NCBI RefSeq assembly: GCF_900167535.1
Contig: NZ_FUYE01000003.1
Span: 106,414-170,413 of the forward strand
Direction of reading: 5' to 3'
From: Prosthecobacter debontii
Lineage (GTDB): Bacteria; Verrucomicrobiota; Verrucomicrobiia; Verrucomicrobiales; Verrucomicrobiaceae
DNA: 64,000 bases
How positions within the stretch are numbered: position 1 is the first letter of the stretch; each line of letters starts with the position of its first letter. The position numbers were made by a program, and so were the translations under genes. A model generated the notes under the pieces. That model did not search any database and had not been told where the DNA came from. It saw only the letters and a list, made by a program, of their open reading frames with translations. Shown here piece by piece: positions 6,800-14,872 of the stretch.

Positions 6800-7304
6800 G
6801 TGCCATCCTCCGGCGCTTGTGGCGCTGCTGATTGTTTGCCTGAATGGTGGCCGTCGCCCAGCGGCAGTTCCCTGGCTCGTAGTCCCCATCTACGTCAATG
6901 CGGTCAATTGACATCTTCGGCCCTGGCCTGACTCCCATATCAGCTAAAAAGTTATCGAACGTTTGCCAGCGTTCGCATATCTTGATGCCTCTTCCCCCAT
7001 AATGCGGGTATGAAGGATTTGAAGGCTGGTAACATCTGTCCAACATAGCTCTCCATGTTCCCCATTCCGACTGCGGCTGAGGCGGCATGAAGTCTGGAGT
7101 GCATCCACATGAGGTCGCGGTGCCCACAATCACGCGCTGAATACTGACTTCACGAACCTGTCCACAGTCACACCTAGCCAGCCAGAGCGGAGATATGCCA
7201 CCGCGCGTCATCGCTAACAGGGTCAGTTTCCCGAACTTCCTACTCACCATCGCCTGTTCATGTCTCGCGTCGGCTTCTTTCAACCATCGGAACGTGTCGA
7301 TCAT
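6783..7304 (-). CDS. HNH endonuclease, phage/homing type
   Basis: The 173-aa product carries the phage HNH pattern: W-R-A-M-L-D-R-C-Y followed by YGGRGIKICERW, then DMGVRPGPKMSIDRIDVDGDYEPGNCRWAT, with N-terminal CDC (45-47) and CGC (66-68) pairs that likely bind zinc. This family includes freestanding homing endonucleases that cut cognate phage DNA, and packaging-associated nucleases. It sits between the early and late modules, 220 bp from the small terminase gene and divergent to it, so either a homing or a packaging role fits. Confidence 0.85.
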   Translation of the reverse strand: MIDTFRWLKEADARHEQAMVSRKFGKLTLLAMTRGGISPLWLARCDCGQVREVSIQRVIVGTATSCGCTPDFMPPQPQSEWGTWRAMLDRCYQPSNPSYPHYGGRGIKICERWQTFDNFLADMGVRPGPKMSIDRIDVDGDYEPGNCRWATATIQANNQQRHKRRRMARAKAI

Positions 7305-7428
7305 GTCCCACCATACCTATCCTCATGGGACAAATCCACCATTTTAGCCTTGGAACTCTCGTTTTCCTGCCCTTTGACATGGCTGAACGTCCAGTGGTAG
7401 GGCTCCAGCGCCTGGATTCCCCGTGATC

Positions 7429-7458
7429 TGACACGAAAATGCACCTCGGTTCGTGTCA
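7429..7458. promoter_or_regulatory. 9-bp inverted repeat between HNH gene and terminase
   Basis: TGACACGAA (7429-7437) and TTCGTGTCA (7450-7458) form a perfect 9-bp inverted repeat with a 12-nt spacer in the divergent gap 7305-7531. No T-run follows, so an operator is more likely than a terminator. It may control late transcription of the terminase genes. Confidence 0.45.
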
Positions 7459-7531
7459 AAACTCACCGCAACCCCAGGGACGCCCAAAGCCTGACGTTGC
7501 ACTGTGACCACTTAATCACAAGCGTGTGTGT

Positions 7532-8083
7532 ATGCCCGATGCTCCATCATCTCCGCCTCTCCGCCGCACTCCTGCCCGTGATGCGTGCTACCGCGTTCTC
7601 ACCTCCGCTATCCATAAGCGTTGGACTGTGCGTGAGCTCTCCGCCGCTGCCAATTGTGACATGGCTGTCGCTGGGGATGTGCTGGCTGAGGTCTCCGAGC
7701 AAATCCGAGCAGATGCTGAGAGAGCCATTGGTGTAGAGACTCAGAAGATGGCAGAGGAGGCACGAAAGGTGAGGACGCGGTCGCTGGCACGATTGGAGCG
7801 GCTGGGGAAGGTGTTGGATAACCTGACGGCCAGCCTGGAAGCGAAGGGAAACGATGTTAGCGCGAGGGATGTTGTGTCAGCCGTGAAGGCGGGTAGTGAA
7901 CTATGGAAACAAACCGAGAGCCTGACGGGTTTGGATGTGGTGAAGGCCATTGCGGCCAAGCAGGCACCGCAAGCAGGATCTGAGGCGACGGCTTGGGATG
8001 GTGTCGCGGCTCTTGAGGCGGTGCCTGTTGCGTCTCAACAAGAGGATTTGACTGGCATTTCTGGCTCATTACTGTCTCATTAG
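7532..8083 (+). CDS. Putative small terminase subunit / packaging protein
   Basis: The 183-aa product (ATG 7532; an in-frame ATG also exists at 7526) starts with a Pro-rich arm, then an HTH-like region (WTVRELSAAANCDMAVAGDVLAEVSEQI) and a long coiled-coil-like helical stretch (residues about 60-120) before a polar tail. DNA-binding N-terminus plus helical oligomerisation core, directly upstream of the large terminase gene, is the usual form of TerS. No sequence motif is diagnostic, so the call rests on position and architecture. Confidence 0.55.
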   Translation: MPDAPSSPPLRRTPARDACYRVLTSAIHKRWTVRELSAAANCDMAVAGDVLAEVSEQIRADAERAIGVETQKMAEEARKVRTRSLARLERLGKVLDNLTASLEAKGNDVSARDVVSAVKAGSELWKQTESLTGLDVVKAIAAKQAPQAGSEATAWDGVAALEAVPVASQQEDLTGISGSLLSH

Positions 8084-8421
8084 ACATAACTCATTGATAT
8101 ACAACGATAACGGATTTCACACTCCGGCTGTTGTTTGTAGTTATGCCATTTTGAGGGGTATTTTCGCTTTGGGCAGAACCTTCCTGACCTGTGAAGACTG
8201 GGTGAGCAACGGGAAGGTAGTGAAAGCAGTGTGGCGGAGAAGGTCGCAGTGGCGAACGCCAGGACAAGCTCAGAAAAGCCGACCCGTCTGGCGGGGGAGG
8301 GGTGGGGGTGGTCTGCTCCCCGGCCCCGTTGAATACGAGGCTCCCCGTCTGAAATTTCCCTCTCACACATCAGGGACTCAAAGCAGTTGACTCAACTCTC
8401 AGAAATCCCCTCCCTGGTCAG
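8084..8421. other. Intergenic stretch between the terminase genes, no gene supported
   Basis: 338 bp separate the two terminase genes, unusual in a block where genes otherwise overlap. Open frames exist on both strands (8094-8390 forward, 8080-8370 reverse), but both are Arg/Pro/Gly-rich and look like shadow translation of G-rich DNA (8292-8325). The last 70 bp are open in the TerL frame back to a stop at 8350-8352, so a slightly longer non-ATG TerL start cannot be excluded. Confidence 0.5.
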
Positions 8422-10233
8422 GTGATCAAATACGGACTCCAGTGGGCGGATGAAACGGACCCGATCGCCATTGAATTGGCGCTGTATTCGCGGGATGACA
8501 TTCGGGAACGTGCGGCGGGGCATTGTCTGTCGAAATGGGAGCACATGCGCAATGCGATCAAGATGCTGGTGCCGGAGAATGTGTTCGCTTGGCATCGATG
8601 GGTGGACAAGCTGGGGGAGGAATGGTGTAGGGGCGGGTGCTTGACGGTGTGGGGGGCGGGTTCGACGACGAAGTCGGGCATTCTCGGGATGCTAGCGTAT
8701 GTGGATCTGCTGTGTGCGCCAAAGGACACGCTGACGGTGATGGTGACCAACCCGCTGGAGAAGCATTGGGACCGCTGTTTTTCCAAGATGCTGCAGTGGC
8801 GCGGGGCGATGCCAGACCGCTACAAGATCGGCAAGATCACGAAGCATCCGAAACCGCAGCTTCTCACTGTGGAAGGGCAGGATGGCAGCCGCATGGGCGT
8901 GGTCTGTATCTCGAATGACCAGGGAGAATCCTCTGCGGATATGGCCAAGAAGGTCGGTGCTCACGCCAAACGAGTGCGGCTCATTGTGGATGAGGCTCAA
9001 GGCTGCACCGATGCGGTGATGGGGCTGAAGATGAACCTTGGGGCCTCGGGGGATTATCAGGAGGTGTTCATTGGCAACCCAACGAGCTGGCAAAATCCGC
9101 TGGGGCTTCATGCGATGCCTTTGGATGGCGACAAGAAGCGCATCCATGACGAAGAACCCGATGAATGGGACACAGCAAGCCTGTGGGATGATCAGCCAGG
9201 GCGCTGCATTGTGTTTGATGGCAAACGCTGCCCGACCTTGGATAGTCCGGAGGAAGCGAAGCGGTTGGGCTTCATGTTATCTCCACGCATGCTCAAACAG
9301 GCGCAAAGCATGCCGGGGGGCGAAAACTCGATCTACTACTGGAGTCAGGTGCGTGGACGCATTCCGCCGGCAGGGATGTGTGTCACCGTGCTGTCGGAGT
9401 TGGATCTCGATGCCAGCGGCTGCAAGGTGCAGGTGCCGTTCCAGGGCCAGACTCACGACTATGTCGGTGGGGATCTCAGTCTCGGCGGTGACAAGGTGCC
9501 CATGTATCGCATCCGTGTCGGCTCCGTAGCGGGGCTGGGCGTCGTAGCGTGCATTGTGGCTCGGCATTACCTGACCGTGGATATCACCAAACCGGATGCG
9601 ACGGGGCAAATGTCCAAGCAGTTCGGCCCGCTGCTCAAACGTTGGCAGATTCATCGCCTGGAAGATGTCGCTCTGGAGGCCAGCGGTCAGCAAGGCGCGA
9701 TCGTGGATACCTTTGAGCGGGATGTGAATGGTGCCACGGGGAATGGACGCATCTACCGCGTGAAATCGGAGCATGCGGTTTCTGAGCGTCGGTTGAGCTA
9801 TGGCAAAAAAGATACCCGAGGCAAACGCGAGATGGCTAAGGAGCGTTACAAGGATCGCGCCAGTGAATTGGTGATGAACATCGTGGAGTGCGTGTATCAG
9901 CGTTGTTTGTTCGGCATCGATAACGAAGTGGCGGCCCAGGTGACGACGCGGGGCATTGATGAAGGCTCCTTGGAAGGCGGGTTGCTCAAAGTGCAGACGA
10001 AAAAGAAGTGGCGAGAAAGCAACGGCGATCAGTCGCCGGATGAGATGGACGCCGTGGCGGTCGGGATCACCATGCTGTTGGAGAAAGGTATCCTGAAACC
10101 GGGGCGAGATACGCAGGTGGAGCCCGTGCGGGAAGGCCTTGAAGAGTGGATGCTGCCCAAGCCCCCGACTCCAAGCAAAGGCTTGGGAAATCGCAAGGTC
10201 GTGGTCACCGTCAGAAAGTGGGGGCGAAATTAG
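8422..10233 (+). CDS. terL: Terminase large subunit (ATPase-nuclease)
   Basis: The 603-aa protein packages phage DNA. The ATPase half has a degenerate Walker A, GAGSTTKSG (78-86), and a Walker B, RLIVDEAQG (186-194, D190-E191). The nuclease half has a GGDLSLGGDK block (D351) and a C-terminal DEMDAVAVG (D540/D543), the usual RNase-H-fold metal ligands. The start is GTG at 8422. It precedes a tRNA-like element and the portal gene, the standard head-gene order. Confidence 0.88.
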   Translation: MIKYGLQWADETDPIAIELALYSRDDIRERAAGHCLSKWEHMRNAIKMLVPENVFAWHRWVDKLGEEWCRGGCLTVWGAGSTTKSGILGMLAYVDLLCAPKDTLTVMVTNPLEKHWDRCFSKMLQWRGAMPDRYKIGKITKHPKPQLLTVEGQDGSRMGVVCISNDQGESSADMAKKVGAHAKRVRLIVDEAQGCTDAVMGLKMNLGASGDYQEVFIGNPTSWQNPLGLHAMPLDGDKKRIHDEEPDEWDTASLWDDQPGRCIVFDGKRCPTLDSPEEAKRLGFMLSPRMLKQAQSMPGGENSIYYWSQVRGRIPPAGMCVTVLSELDLDASGCKVQVPFQGQTHDYVGGDLSLGGDKVPMYRIRVGSVAGLGVVACIVARHYLTVDITKPDATGQMSKQFGPLLKRWQIHRLEDVALEASGQQGAIVDTFERDVNGATGNGRIYRVKSEHAVSERRLSYGKKDTRGKREMAKERYKDRASELVMNIVECVYQRCLFGIDNEVAAQVTTRGIDEGSLEGGLLKVQTKKKWRESNGDQSPDEMDAVAVGITMLLEKGILKPGRDTQVEPVREGLEEWMLPKPPTPSKGLGNRKVVVTVRKWGRN

Positions 10234-10247
10234 CGGCTTGCCAAAGT

Positions 10248-10265
10248 CATTTGATTACTGTAGCC
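10248..10265 (+). repeat. 18-mer repeat copy 1 (CATTTGATTWYTGTAGCC)
   Basis: This is the first of three copies of an 18-base element; the others are at 32464-32481 and 34296-34313. They match at 16 of 18 positions and lie on the same strand in intergenic DNA. Here it follows TTGCCAAAGT (10238-10247), which recurs at 40727-40736, and it is followed by AGATGGCTCAGGG, which partly recurs after copy 3. Candidate phage promoter, processing site or recombination site. Confidence 0.7.
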
Positions 10266-10271
10266 AGATGG

Positions 10272-10343
10272 CTCAGGGAGCTTCGGTAAGCCGTCAGGCC
10301 CCATAAGCCTGATATGCGGGTTCAACTCCTGCCCCTGAATCCA
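10272..10343 (+). tRNA. tRNA-like element with CAU anticodon, possibly initiator-like
   Basis: The 72 nt fold as a cloverleaf. Acceptor strands are CTCAGGG (10272-10278) and CCCTGAA (10333-10339). The anticodon stem CAGGC/GCCTG closes the loop CCCATAA (10300-10306, anticodon CAU at 10302-10304). The T arm is GCGGG-TTCAACT-CCTGC, and an encoded CCA ends the element (10341-10343). The first acceptor pair is a C-A mismatch, the hallmark of bacterial initiator tRNA. Against it: C instead of U33, no U8, and a very short D arm (GCTT-CGGT-AAGC). It may be a degenerate or non-canonical phage tRNA. Confidence 0.4.
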
Positions 10344-10350
10344 TCCTCGT

Positions 10351-10725
10351 ATGCGAACAATCTCTCAGTGGTGGCAGGGAACGAAAGCCTTCGCGATGAT
10401 CCGCGCGCGGGAGGCTGCCGGACATGAGGTGCTCGCGTCACCCGAACTCGCCACCCAGCGCGCGGCTATTTGTGTCGCATGCCGTCCGCACAATGAACTT
10501 CCGACAGACCCAAGTTGGCTAGAGAAGTGGGCGAACGGCCAGATGCGCCAGCGGATCGATGGTGCTACGACAGTCCACGACGACAAGCTGGGGATCTGTC
10601 AGCTCTGCTCCTGCGAACTACGCACGATCGTTCACTTCACGCCTGACATCCTACAGGCGAGCACATCGGCTAAGACCTTGGCCAAACTCCCTGATCATTG
10701 CTGGAAACGAAAGGAACTCGCATGA
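10351..10725 (+). CDS. Hypothetical Cys-rich phage protein between TerL and portal
   Basis: The 124-aa product has an ICVAC pair (about residues 40-44), then ICQLCSC (about 82-88) and a C-terminal HCW, a layout suggesting a zinc ribbon made from two Cys pairs. Its last bases overlap the portal start (ATGA at 10722). No family is recognised; the position points to a head or packaging accessory. Confidence 0.6.
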   Translation: MRTISQWWQGTKAFAMIRAREAAGHEVLASPELATQRAAICVACRPHNELPTDPSWLEKWANGQMRQRIDGATTVHDDKLGICQLCSCELRTIVHFTPDILQASTSAKTLAKLPDHCWKRKELA

Positions 10726-13022
10726 CCGACACGCTTGCACCGCCCAAGGCCGCCGCTCCCTCTGCTCAGACGAAGAGCCGCGCCTCAGATCCAACGAAGG
10801 CCCTGGCCATGATTCAGGCTCGGGTGCGGGCTCTGGAGCCACGGCTTGAGGTGTATCGGGAGGTCGAGAACGCTTATGATCGGGTGCCGCCGGATGATGA
10901 GAATGCGTTGCGGTTGGATGGCCTGGGTTGGACGGCCAATGTGGACTGGGGCGGCATGGAGGCGGGCATCAATGAAGGTGCCGACATTGATTGGAACCTC
11001 GCCACGCAGCCGGAGACTTACGTGAAGTTTACCCGTGCAGACAACATCCCTGCATCCCTGGTGAATGTGACGGGTATCCTCGAAGAAGCGGATAAGGAAC
11101 TGCTCGATGGATGGGGCGAGTGGCTGAATGAGCTGGAAATGATGGTGCATAACCGGCGCGCGCATGGCCTGGGCATTTTTCATTTTCCGCATCCGCATGG
11201 CTGGCACTTCCGCAGCCTGCATCCTGGCAATCTCATCACCCCGCACGACACGGCGAAGCTCAATCCCGATAGCTGGATGTGGTTTGCCATCAAGACGGAG
11301 TTCGAGATCACGGATCTGCTCACCAAGCTGGCGAAGAAAGAGGATGCGGCCAAGCTGGGCTGGAATCCCTCCGCCATCTCGAAAGCCATCGCTCACTATG
11401 CCAAGGACGGCGGCAGTTCCTTGGTCTCGCAGATTTGGCGAGATCCGGAGAGCTACTCGATGAGCCTTCAGTCCAACGACTTGTTCTTTGCTCAGGAGAA
11501 CAAGGGCACAATCCCGGGCTTCATCTTTTACGTCAAGGAATGGGATGGGGGCGTCAGTGAGCACTTTCTCACCGAAGAAGAAGGCATCGGCTTCATTTAC
11601 TCCAAGGTGGGTCGGCACAAAAGGATGTCGGAGGTGCTGGCACTTTTCCCGTTAGGCCTGGGCCAGGGCTACGTGCAAAACGTGCGCGGCTACGGCATCA
11701 AGATGCTGCCGTTCCACGACATCGAGAACCGCAACCTGAACAAGGCGGTGGACACGACCTGGATTGCCTCGAACATGACGTTCCAGGGGGACAGTGGCGA
11801 CCTGAGTGAAATGAACCGGATCCAGATCAATGGTCCGTTCACGTTTTTCGATAAGGAGCTGGAGGTCAATCAAACCTCGTTTGCCAATCCAGCGGTGGGG
11901 TTGCTCGGCCTGCAGCAGGAGTTTCGTAACATGGCCTCGGTGCGCAATCGCGCCTCAGGGGGAGCGGATTACTCACACCTGCGGGGTGGAGAAAAAACGG
12001 CCACTCAAAGCCGCATTGAGTATCAGATGACTCAGGGGGCGAAGACCAACGAGGTGGCTCGGTTCTATCTTCAACTCAAGCACTTCCACACCATCCGCTG
12101 CCGCCGCATCTTGGATCGTCAGATGACGGACCAAGATCCGGGAGGTGCTGAGGCGCGGGCCATGCTCGAGCAGGTCAAAAGCAAGGGCGTGACGGATCAG
12201 GATATTCAGTCCATCCAGCGCATTGGCATTCGAACGATCTTTGGCGATGGTGACCCGATCAATCAATTCCTGGCCCTGATGGACCTCAAGGAGTTCTATG
12301 GAACGATGTCGGAGGATGCGAAGGAAGAGTTTCGCTTTGATGTCTTCCATTCACGGCTGCGAGATCGAGAAAAAGCCGAGACCTTCTCAGGGCGGAAGAA
12401 AAAAGCCGACCATGCTCTCGCCTTGCACCGGTGGAATGCGCAGAATGAGAACAACATTTTCGAAACCAGTGATACTCGCATTGATGTGCGTCCTGACGAT
12501 GTGCATCTCATCCATGCCGGAGAGCACACGGTCTATGCCGAGGAAGTGTATCAGCGCCTTGAGCAAGGAGCTCTGTCCAATCGCGATGCCTTCCAGAGAG
12601 TCGCGCGGTGCGAGGCTCACTGCAGCGTTCACCTGAATCTCCTCGGAGCCGACAAGTTCGCTGCCGAACAGTGGAAAGACCTGAACCGACGTTGGGCCGA
12701 TCTGCGTAATCGACAGGCTCAACTTCAGCAGCGCATTCAGGAAGAGGACATGCAGCGGCAACGGCAGCAGCTTGAAGAACTGCGCAATCCTCAACCCTCG
12801 GTCAAAGATCGAGAAACAGCGGCCACAGAAGCTCTGAAGCGTGAGCTGGAAGCCCAGCGCCACAGTCTGACGGTTCAGCAGATGAAAGAGCGTCATGAGC
12901 TGGACATGCAGCTCGCCAAAGGGGGTGAAACCGCCAAAAGCCAAGCGGCTGCCCTGAAAGAAGCCCAAGCCATCCCTAGCGAAGGAAACTCATATGGAAG
13001 AATCGGAGCTCCCCAAGTCTAA
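10722..13022 (+). CDS. Portal protein (podovirus-type)
   Basis: The 766-aa product (ATG 10722, overlapping the previous stop; the frame upstream to 10698 is shadow) has the length and mixed fold of portal proteins of short-tailed phages. There is an N-terminal unstructured arm, a central region with GLGIFHFPHPHGWHF, and a long alpha-helical and coiled-coil C-terminus (residues about 640-750, Gln/Arg-rich) resembling a portal barrel. The portal is the dodecameric DNA gate at the head vertex. Assignment rests on gene order after TerL, size and architecture. Confidence 0.7.
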   Translation: MTDTLAPPKAAAPSAQTKSRASDPTKALAMIQARVRALEPRLEVYREVENAYDRVPPDDENALRLDGLGWTANVDWGGMEAGINEGADIDWNLATQPETYVKFTRADNIPASLVNVTGILEEADKELLDGWGEWLNELEMMVHNRRAHGLGIFHFPHPHGWHFRSLHPGNLITPHDTAKLNPDSWMWFAIKTEFEITDLLTKLAKKEDAAKLGWNPSAISKAIAHYAKDGGSSLVSQIWRDPESYSMSLQSNDLFFAQENKGTIPGFIFYVKEWDGGVSEHFLTEEEGIGFIYSKVGRHKRMSEVLALFPLGLGQGYVQNVRGYGIKMLPFHDIENRNLNKAVDTTWIASNMTFQGDSGDLSEMNRIQINGPFTFFDKELEVNQTSFANPAVGLLGLQQEFRNMASVRNRASGGADYSHLRGGEKTATQSRIEYQMTQGAKTNEVARFYLQLKHFHTIRCRRILDRQMTDQDPGGAEARAMLEQVKSKGVTDQDIQSIQRIGIRTIFGDGDPINQFLALMDLKEFYGTMSEDAKEEFRFDVFHSRLRDREKAETFSGRKKKADHALALHRWNAQNENNIFETSDTRIDVRPDDVHLIHAGEHTVYAEEVYQRLEQGALSNRDAFQRVARCEAHCSVHLNLLGADKFAAEQWKDLNRRWADLRNRQAQLQQRIQEEDMQRQRQQLEELRNPQPSVKDRETAATEALKRELEAQRHSLTVQQMKERHELDMQLAKGGETAKSQAAALKEAQAIPSEGNSYGRIGAPQV

Positions 13023-13365
13023 ACGTCACCTCAGCGCCAAGGACTTCTGCGCAGATACTACGGCCGTCAGAGAACTCGTGGAGTTTCTGGAGACCGACAC
13101 AGGCCGCAAGCTGCTGGCGGTGTTGGACGGAGAGCATCCGCTGAAACAAGCGGCGCGGGTGAAGAATCTGGACCCTCAGGAGTCGTTTCGTGAAGCAATG
13201 AAAGAGCAGCAAAACCCCCAAGGCATTCTGGGCTTTCATCGGGGTTACGAGGCGGTGGTTGGACTCCTCACCCAGACGCTGACGCTGCCCATCTCTGCGC
13301 CGCGGCCACCCGCCAGCCGAAAGGCCACCAGCCGGATGAAGCCGCACAAAACTGATCTCCCATGA
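12994..13365 (+). CDS. Small protein between portal and scaffold, function unknown
   Basis: The 123-aa product overlaps the portal end by 29 bp and the next gene's start by 4 bp (ATGA at 13362). Its first 80 residues are helical and charged (SAKDFCADTTAVRELVEFLETDTGRKLLAVLDGE), and its tail is Pro/Arg-rich. It lies where many podoviruses encode a small scaffold-like or head-assembly factor. Confidence 0.55.
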   Translation: MEESELPKSKRHLSAKDFCADTTAVRELVEFLETDTGRKLLAVLDGEHPLKQAARVKNLDPQESFREAMKEQQNPQGILGFHRGYEAVVGLLTQTLTLPISAPRPPASRKATSRMKPHKTDLP

Positions 13366-14675
13366 AACTGCATCCCTACCCCTTATTGAATGCCGCCACA
13401 GAGACACCACCCGCAGGCGAAGGCTCTCCCATGACTGCCGCCCAAATGGCAGGCTTCGGCGGCGGTGACTCTTCATCTCCGACGGTCGAGTCCCCTGCCC
13501 CATCGGCTCCAGCAGCGGTTTCCGACTCACCTTCGACCCCCAATTCCTTCGAGGCTTTTCTGTCGGGCCTTGGTCAGCCCGCGCCCACTCCAGCGACGGA
13601 AGCTCAAGCCGATCCCGCTCAAAGCGCAAAGCCCTCGGAGCAGTCCCCTCCTAGCTTCGACTTCGACAAGTGGTATAACGACAAGTGTCCCGAGAATCCT
13701 GACGGGACGAAGATCGCCAAACTCGAGGACTGGAAAAGCATCCGTGCCACCTTGGGAGCAGCGATGAAGGATGTGCAGGCGCTGACCGCCGAGAAGCTGA
13801 TGCTGGAGCACAAGCTCGCTCAACAGCCCGCCAAAACTCCGGGGATGCCTCAGACGGATGCGGTGAAGAGGCTGCAAGCGGAGCTGGAGGCCAATCGTGC
13901 AGCGACAGAGTCGCTCAAGCAACAGCATGCGAGCGAGTTGGCGGAGTTCACGGCATTCAAGGCCTCTCAAGAACTGGCCTCGAACCCTGCGTTTCGTGCC
14001 GAGTATGATGGGCGCCGCGCTTCCATTCTGGATGAGATGAAGGGCGTGGCCAAGGAGGCGGGGCTTGAGGAGAAGGTCGTCACGGCAGTCTTGGAAGCGA
14101 AGAGCCTGCTCCAGATTGCCACGGCCCTTGAAGGCGTCGAAAATCCGACGGTCAAAGCTCTCCTCACTGAAGGTGCGAAAAGCTTCATGGATCTCACCGC
14201 CAAACGTGAGGCGGCCTTGAAAGGCGATCCTCTGGCCGAGCTGAACAAGTGGAAGGATTATTCCCAAGCACAACAAGGTGTGATGGCCGCACGCTTCACC
14301 GATGCCCTCAAAAGCCAACTCGTGGCCGCCGTGCCCGCCGTGGCAGAGACCCTCATGGGTGAAAAGGGTAACGTGTATTTCCGCACGCCAGCCGGACAAG
14401 CGGTCATGCAACAGATCGGCAAACGCTTTGAGGCGGGTTATGATCTGACCGCTCAAGAGGTTACCGAGCACATGGCGAAGTCGGCGGGCTTCGACTTCTA
14501 TGCGAATCTCTGTCAGGATTTGATGAGCAAGGTGACAGGGCTGGAGCAGCAGCTTGCGCGCTATGGCTCACTTGAGCCAAATCAAGGCGGGCGAGCGCCT
14601 GGCGGTGGTGGAGGGGCAGCCTCTGGCTTTGACCTCGCGGGCATGTTTGGCACCATTGGGATTGGCAGGAGTTAG
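13362..14675 (+). CDS. Putative scaffolding protein
   Basis: The 437-aa product has a Pro/Ser/Ala-rich disordered N-terminal third, a long helical coiled-coil middle (residues about 125-260, EKLMLEHKLAQQ and AVKRLQAELEANRAA) and a Gly-rich C-terminus (GGRAPGGGGGAASG). Disordered plus coiled-coil composition directly before the major capsid gene is the signature of an internal scaffold that guides procapsid assembly and is later lost. No protease domain is seen. Confidence 0.7.
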   Translation: MKLHPYPLLNAATETPPAGEGSPMTAAQMAGFGGGDSSSPTVESPAPSAPAAVSDSPSTPNSFEAFLSGLGQPAPTPATEAQADPAQSAKPSEQSPPSFDFDKWYNDKCPENPDGTKIAKLEDWKSIRATLGAAMKDVQALTAEKLMLEHKLAQQPAKTPGMPQTDAVKRLQAELEANRAATESLKQQHASELAEFTAFKASQELASNPAFRAEYDGRRASILDEMKGVAKEAGLEEKVVTAVLEAKSLLQIATALEGVENPTVKALLTEGAKSFMDLTAKREAALKGDPLAELNKWKDYSQAQQGVMAARFTDALKSQLVAAVPAVAETLMGEKGNVYFRTPAGQAVMQQIGKRFEAGYDLTAQEVTEHMAKSAGFDFYANLCQDLMSKVTGLEQQLARYGSLEPNQGGRAPGGGGGAASGFDLAGMFGTIGIGRS

Positions 14676-14872
14676 AAATGTTCCATCTGATGACAAAAAT
14701 CAGTTGCCTTTGATCTATGGAATAACCCATAACTCCTCATCGGGTCTCATCAGGCAGGCGACCGCTGCCACGGGTTTAAAACACGCGTAAGCGCCGCTCC
14801 GCGACCGGGAGAGGGAAACACTGGCAAGGCCACAGCCTCATCGTGTGGTCATCACCTTCTTTTCTCTTTTCC

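Noticed and set aside
8080-8390. Open frames on both strands between the terminase genes
   Set aside because: Arg/Pro/Gly-rich composition driven by G-rich DNA, no start context, and no domain signal; left as intergenic.
10258-10280. Alternative D-arm fold (GGCT/AGCC) for the tRNA-like element
   Set aside because: It would need a 15-nt loop and leaves no 5' acceptor partner for CCCTGAA.
14554-14790. 78-aa forward frame over the scaffold gene end
   Set aside because: Out of frame with the scaffold, no start support; shadow of the coding sequence and the following gap.
14676-14872. Possible small RNA between scaffold and capsid genes
   Set aside because: G/C-rich stretches (14760-14830) are suggestive, but I find no convincing extended fold or promoter.
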